A DNA stretch of 14,971 nucleotides from an uncultured Clostridia bacterium. GTDB taxonomy: Bacteria > Bacillota > Clostridia > Oscillospirales > Ruminococcaceae. The notes below the pieces were generated by a model. That model was not told the DNA's origin and ran no database searches. It saw only the letters and a program-made list of their open reading frames with translations. The position numbers and the translations under genes are program-made. The DNA lies in NCBI GenBank assembly GCA_937894185.1, contig CALCSA010000441.1, positions 1-14,971 of the forward strand. Reading direction: 5' to 3'. Positions 11,333-14,971 of the stretch are shown here, piece after piece (within the stretch, counting starts at the first letter, position 1; each line of letters begins with the position of its first letter).

Positions 11333-12305
11333 GGTTCTGCTGCAGGCACAGGATGTCAAGCAGCATTTTACAGTGAAAAAGGAGCGGGGGCAAAAAGCCA
11401 CCCTGTACGCGGTGGACGGCGTCACCCTTTCCATTGATAAAGGAGAGACCTTTGGGCTGGTAGGGGAATCGGGATGTGGAAAATCCACGTTGGGCAAGAC
11501 CTTTCTGCGGCTCTACCCCCTCACCGGCGGCAAGATCATTTTTGACGGCAAGGATATTTCCCGCCTGCGGGGCCGGGAGCTCAAGGAGTTCCGGTGCAAA
11601 TCCCAGATGATTTTTCAGGACCCTTCCTCCTGCCTCAACCCCAGACGGAAGATTTTGGATATTCTCATGGAGCCTTTTGTCATTCATGGCCTGCTCACAG
11701 GGGAGGAGCGCAGGCGCAGGATTCTGGAGCTCTGCGATATGGTGGGGCTTTCCAGCCAATATCTGGAACGCTACCCCCACGAAATGTCCGGCGGCCAGAA
11801 GCAGAGGGTGGGTATTGCCCGGGCCCTTGCCCTCAATCCCCAGATGATCATCTGCGATGAGCCGGTTTCGGCTCTGGATGTTTCCATTCAGGCGCAGGTC
11901 ATCAACCTGCTGGAGGACCTGCAGAAGCAGCTGAGCCTCACCTATCTGTTTATTTCTCACAACCTCAGTGTGGTCAAACACTGTTGCCAGCGCATCGGCG
12001 TCATGTATCTGGGAAAGATCGTGGAGCTTGCCCCGGCGGGCCATATCTATCAGGACGCAAGGCACCCCTACACACAGGCTCTGATTTCCGCCATCCCCAT
12101 TATTGATGACGGCAGCGCGGAGCCTGTTCTCCAGCGGATTGTGCTTTCCGGGGATCTGCCCAGCCCCACCGATCCCCCTGTGGGCTGCGCCTTTCACACC
12201 CGCTGCCCTCATGTCATGGAGCGTTGCCGCAGGGAGCGGCCCTCGCTGCAAGAGGTGGAGCCGGGGCATTTTGTTTCCTGTTATCTCTGCGAACAACATC
12301 CATAA
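11322..12305 (+). CDS. dppF: Peptide ABC transporter ATP-binding protein, DppF/OppF type
   Basis: The second ATPase subunit, 327 residues. Motifs are Walker A GESGCGKST (48-56), Q-loop IFQDPSSCLNP (97-107, the typical 'QDP..SLNPR' of the F subunit), signature MSGGQ (155-159), Walker B MIICDEP (175-181), SALDVSIQAQVINLL, and the switch histidine in ISHNLS. The C-terminal family extension has GCAFHTRCPHVMERC. ATG 11322 lies inside the dppD 3' end (11-bp overlap), with AGAGGTAA a short way upstream, so translation is coupled. DppD and DppF form the heterodimeric motor of the transporter. The gap to the binding-protein gene is 34 nt with its own strong ribosome binding site. Confidence 0.93.
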   Translation: MNNEVLLQAQDVKQHFTVKKERGQKATLYAVDGVTLSIDKGETFGLVGESGCGKSTLGKTFLRLYPLTGGKIIFDGKDISRLRGRELKEFRCKSQMIFQDPSSCLNPRRKILDILMEPFVIHGLLTGEERRRRILELCDMVGLSSQYLERYPHEMSGGQKQRVGIARALALNPQMIICDEPVSALDVSIQAQVINLLEDLQKQLSLTYLFISHNLSVVKHCCQRIGVMYLGKIVELAPAGHIYQDARHPYTQALISAIPIIDDGSAEPVLQRIVLSGDLPSPTDPPVGCAFHTRCPHVMERCRRERPSLQEVEPGHFVSCYLCEQHP

Positions 12306-12339
12306 AGGAGCTTATCCTTTATTATATTAGGAGGTACAT

Positions 12340-13989
12340 ATGAAAAAAATATTAGCGATTCTTTTAACCTGCAGTCTTTTGGTCTCCCTGCTGGCCGCCT
12401 GCGCCGGCGGAAGCAGCGGAAAGGTTACTGCTCCCCCGAGTGGCGATGCTTCCGGCTCGGGAGACACTGCAGCCCCTGCCCAGCCCAACACCGTGGTGAT
12501 CGGTGCTCAGTCCGACCTGATCACTCTGGACCCGGGCAACATGTATGAGCCCTACGCCAACATGATTTCCTACGCGGCCTACGATATGCTCTACCGCGTG
12601 GAATCCGGCACCATGGGAACTCCTGTCCCCTCTGTGGCCACCGGAGTGGAAATTGACGACACCAACACGGTTTACACCTTCCCTCTGCGGGACGATGTGG
12701 TCTTTGCCAGCGGCAACAAGCTCACCGCCAAGGATGTGGTCTGGAGCATCAACCGGGTGCTGAACATGAAGGACAGCAACGCCTACTCCAACGTCAAAAT
12801 CGTGGAAAAGGTAGAGGCTCCCGACGATTCCACCGTGGTGTTTACCCTGACCGAGCCCGACGCTTCCTTTTTGGTAAAGCTGACCTCCAACGCCTACTGT
12901 ATTCTGGACAGTGAGGTAGTCAAGGAGCACGGCGGTTCCGATACCGGCGGCGACACAGCCAAAACATGGCTGGACACCACCTCCGCAGGCTCCGGCCCCT
13001 ACATTATTAAGAGCTGGACTCCCAAGGAACAGCTGGTTCTGGAAAAGAACCCCAACTACTGGGATGAAAGCAAGAACATCGATACCATCATCCTCAAGGA
13101 GATGCCCAGCGTAGACGCTCAAATCACCGCCCTGCAAAACGGTGAGATCGACATTTCCCTTGGACTGAACACCGAAACCGCCAAGCAGCTGGAGGGTAAG
13201 GAAGGCATCGCCATTTCCAACGGCGCCACCGCCCTCATCACTTTTTTGGTGATGAACCGGGATGAGGCCCTTTCTCCCGAGATGGCCAACCCCAAGGTAC
13301 AGGAAGCGATCCGCTACGCTTTGGATTACCCCGGCTACCTCACTCTGGGGGGCGAAGGCTGCACCATTCCCCTCAACTTTGTGCAGAACGGCTTTTCCGG
13401 CGCTCTGACCCGGGATGCAAACAGCTGGGATCTGGAAAAGGCCAAGGCTCTCATGGCGGAGGCCGGCTATGCCGACGGCTTTGACATCACCCTCACCTGC
13501 GCCAACAACAACTCCGAGGGTCTGGAGTGGACCACCATTGCCCAGAAGGTGAAGCAGGATCTTTCCGAAATCGGCATCAACGTCAACATTGAGACGCTGG
13601 AAGCCACTCTGGTTTACGAAAAGATGCGGGATGCTTCCATGCCCTTCTACGTCATGTTCTGGTCCCCCGACTACTACGACATCAACAACCAGTTTGCCTT
13701 CCTGCCGGGAACCGGCGAGCATGGCACCGCCTACGGCAACCGCACCAAATGGGAACTGACGGCGGAAAATCAGCCTCTGTGGGATTTGGCCAATCAGATT
13801 CAGGTGGAAACCGATCCCGCCCTGCGGGCCCAATACGCCGAGGAACTGCAGCAGCTGTTTGATCAGGATAATCCCTTTGCCTTCCTGCTGCAGCACCCCA
13901 AAACCTTTGCCTACCGCTCCGACCGGCTGGAAAACGTTGCCTACAACGATCTGTGCAAAATTCAGCTTTGTGATCTGACAGCCAAATAA
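12340..13989 (+). CDS. Peptide ABC transporter substrate-binding lipoprotein (SBP family 5)
   Basis: A 549-residue extracellular solute-binding protein. It begins with a lipoprotein signal, MKK followed by a hydrophobic stretch, and a lipobox LAAC with the acylated cysteine at residue 21. A flexible Gly/Ser/Ala/Pro linker follows (about 22-50). The mature part has the family-5 landmarks: 'ITLDPGNMYEP' near the start, VPSVATGVEI, 'YTFPLRDDVVFASGNKLTAKDVVWSINRVL', 'GSGPYIIKSWTPKEQLVLEKNPNYW', and 'EAIRYALDYPGYL'. It captures substrate outside the cell and delivers it to the permeases. AGGAGGT lies just before ATG 12340. Peptides are the likeliest ligand, but the family also includes nickel, sugar and opine binders, so the substrate is left open. 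A stable hairpin after the gene may protect its mRNA. Confidence 0.93.
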   Translation: MKKILAILLTCSLLVSLLAACAGGSSGKVTAPPSGDASGSGDTAAPAQPNTVVIGAQSDLITLDPGNMYEPYANMISYAAYDMLYRVESGTMGTPVPSVATGVEIDDTNTVYTFPLRDDVVFASGNKLTAKDVVWSINRVLNMKDSNAYSNVKIVEKVEAPDDSTVVFTLTEPDASFLVKLTSNAYCILDSEVVKEHGGSDTGGDTAKTWLDTTSAGSGPYIIKSWTPKEQLVLEKNPNYWDESKNIDTIILKEMPSVDAQITALQNGEIDISLGLNTETAKQLEGKEGIAISNGATALITFLVMNRDEALSPEMANPKVQEAIRYALDYPGYLTLGGEGCTIPLNFVQNGFSGALTRDANSWDLEKAKALMAEAGYADGFDITLTCANNNSEGLEWTTIAQKVKQDLSEIGINVNIETLEATLVYEKMRDASMPFYVMFWSPDYYDINNQFAFLPGTGEHGTAYGNRTKWELTAENQPLWDLANQIQVETDPALRAQYAEELQQLFDQDNPFAFLLQHPKTFAYRSDRLENVAYNDLCKIQLCDLTAK

Positions 13990-14011
13990 TTAAGGAAACG
14001 GAATCTGTTTG

Positions 14012-14056
14012 GATGCCGTGCCGGAATCTGCCAAGGCGGCGTTCCGGCATGGCATC
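14012..14056 (+). terminator. Long intercistronic hairpin between the binding-protein and permease genes
   Basis: GATGCCGTGCCGGAA (14012-14026) pairs with TTCCGGCATGGCATC (14042-14056) over 15 bp with a single G-T pair. The loop can itself form a small GCC/GGC stem. No U-tract follows, so it is less a terminator than an mRNA 3'-end stabilising or partial-stop element. Such hairpins often keep binding-protein mRNA more abundant than permease mRNA in ABC operons. The remaining intergenic DNA to 14130 shows nothing else convincing. Confidence 0.6.
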
Positions 14057-14147
14057 AGGGTTTGTTGAAGCAAATGAGCGGAAGGTCCTTGTTCGGTTCC
14101 TGCCTATCAATAAACCTATCTCATCGTTTGAAGAAAGGAGTGCCTTT

Positions 14148-14971
14148 TTGTTCCGGTATCTGATCAGACGTCTGCTCTTAATGGTGGTTTTGCTGCTGGG
14201 AGTTTCGGTCATGGTGTTTTTAATCTCCCATATGGTGCCCAGCAACCCGGTTGCGGCCAACCTGAGCCAAACCGCCCTGAACGACCCGGAAATCGTCGCC
14301 GCTTACGAAGCGAAATGGGGGCTGGACAAGCCTCTCCACGAGCAGTACATCGTCTATATGTCCAATATGCTGCGCGGCGATTTCGGCACTTCCATCCGGA
14401 CAGGAAGACCGGTGCTGCAGGATCTGGCCCAGTACTTTCCCGCGACGTTGGAGCTTTCTATTTTTGCCATGATTATCGCCATTGTGCTGGGGGTAGGGTT
14501 TGGAATCCTTTCCGCCATCTTTCAGAACAAGCCGGCGGACCAGATTCTGCGGGCCATTTCGGTCAGCGGGGTCTCGTTGCCCAGCTTTTGGTTTGCCCTG
14601 CTGGTGATGTCGGTGTTCTGCGGCAAGCTCAAGTGGTTTCCCAGCGGCGGGCGGATCGATCCCCGCATCTTTAACCCCACCGGAGGAACCGGCCTGTATG
14701 TGCTGGACGCCATCTCCTGGGGGGACTGGGAAATGCTGGCCAATGCCTTCTCCCACCTGATTCTCCCCGCTATGGTGCTGGGCTTTTTCACCATGGGGCT
14801 CATCACCCGCCAGACCCGCTCCAACCTGCTGGAGGCCATGTCCATGGACTACATCCGCACCGCCCGCTCCAAGGGGATGAAGGAGAGCCGGGTGGTGGTG
14901 GGCCACGCCCTCAACAATGCCCTGATCCCGGTGATTACCGTGAGCGGCATGGGCTTTTGCAACCTGCTGGG
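14148..14971 (+). CDS. dppB: Peptide ABC transporter permease, DppB/OppB type (3' end outside the window)
   Basis: 274 complete codons are visible and the gene runs off the right edge; the family is usually 300-340 residues. The start is TTG at 14148, giving (M)FRYLIRRLLLMVV, with AAAGGAG (14134-14140) 7 nt upstream; no ATG fits. It has the typical DppB build: an N-terminal membrane helix ending in 'FLISHMVPSNP', an extracellular segment with 'WGLDKPLHEQYIVYM' and 'RGDFGTSIRTGRPV', further helices ('ATLELSIFAMIIAIVLGVGFG'; 'SLPSFWFALLVM'), 'FPSGGR', and near the right edge the EAA loop that docks the ATPases (DYIRTARSKGMKESRVV...NALIPV). It is integral in the cytoplasmic membrane. A DppC partner is expected just beyond the window. 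Confidence 0.92.
   Translation, partial: MFRYLIRRLLLMVVLLLGVSVMVFLISHMVPSNPVAANLSQTALNDPEIVAAYEAKWGLDKPLHEQYIVYMSNMLRGDFGTSIRTGRPVLQDLAQYFPATLELSIFAMIIAIVLGVGFGILSAIFQNKPADQILRAISVSGVSLPSFWFALLVMSVFCGKLKWFPSGGRIDPRIFNPTGGTGLYVLDAISWGDWEMLANAFSHLILPAMVLGFFTMGLITRQTRSNLLEAMSMDYIRTARSKGMKESRVVVGHALNNALIPVITVSGMGFCNLL

Noticed and set aside
10493..12299. Two long minus-strand frames opposite dppD and dppF
   Set aside because: They lie wholly antisense to two clear ABC ATPases, have His/Gly/Gln-rich compositions, and show no motifs.
12364..13896. 510-codon open frame on the minus strand opposite the binding-protein gene
   Set aside because: It is a Gly/Val/His-rich low-information translation caused by the G+C-biased codon use of the real gene. 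It has no ribosome binding site or recognisable domain.

Overview
The window looks like part of the chromosome of a spore-forming, anaerobic Firmicute of the class Clostridia, probably a fairly G+C-rich gut-type lineage near Oscillospiraceae. The reasons are an anaerobic (early cobalt insertion) cobalamin pathway with CbiD and CbiG, strong GGAGG ribosome binding sites, frequent GTG and TTG starts, sigma-A-type promoters, and two proteins resembling the collagen-like and proline-rich surface proteins of spore formers. The lineage is an inference from style, not from a marker gene.

Left third (1-4828, minus strand): a cobalamin operon transcribed right to left, cbiD-cbiF-cbiG-cbiH-cbiJ-cbiE, with cbiE running off the left edge. 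Almost every junction is a 4-nt ATGA overlap. Its control region is readable in full: a TTGACA-N17-TATACT promoter, a cobalamin riboswitch aptamer closed by a perfect 10-bp P1, and an intrinsic terminator just before the cbiD ribosome binding site. This is transcriptional feedback control by B12.

Middle (4956-8613, plus strand): divergent from the cbi operon is a two-gene unit. It encodes a stand-alone metallo-beta-lactamase-fold protein whose metal-ligand spacing resembles the diiron domain of flavodiiron proteins, and a PAS/HD-GYP cyclic-di-GMP phosphodiesterase whose start overlaps the first gene by 4 nt. It looks like a redox, oxygen or iron input wired to a c-di-GMP output, and is the most interesting candidate system here. 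Next is a monocistronic uracil permease (uraA) with its own promoter and terminator.

Right part (8614-14971, plus strand): two adjacent paralogous surface-type genes share a ~95-residue N-terminal module. One continues into a Pro/Cys-rich stalk and a possible beta-rich C-terminal domain, the other into a short collagen-like GXY tract with an odd tail. A strong terminator, one or two promoters and a perfect 16-bp palindrome separate them from a Dpp/Opp-type peptide ABC transporter operon: two ATPases, a lipoprotein binding protein, a long intercistronic hairpin, and the first permease, cut by the right edge. No tRNA, rRNA, CRISPR array, insertion sequence or phage gene was seen.
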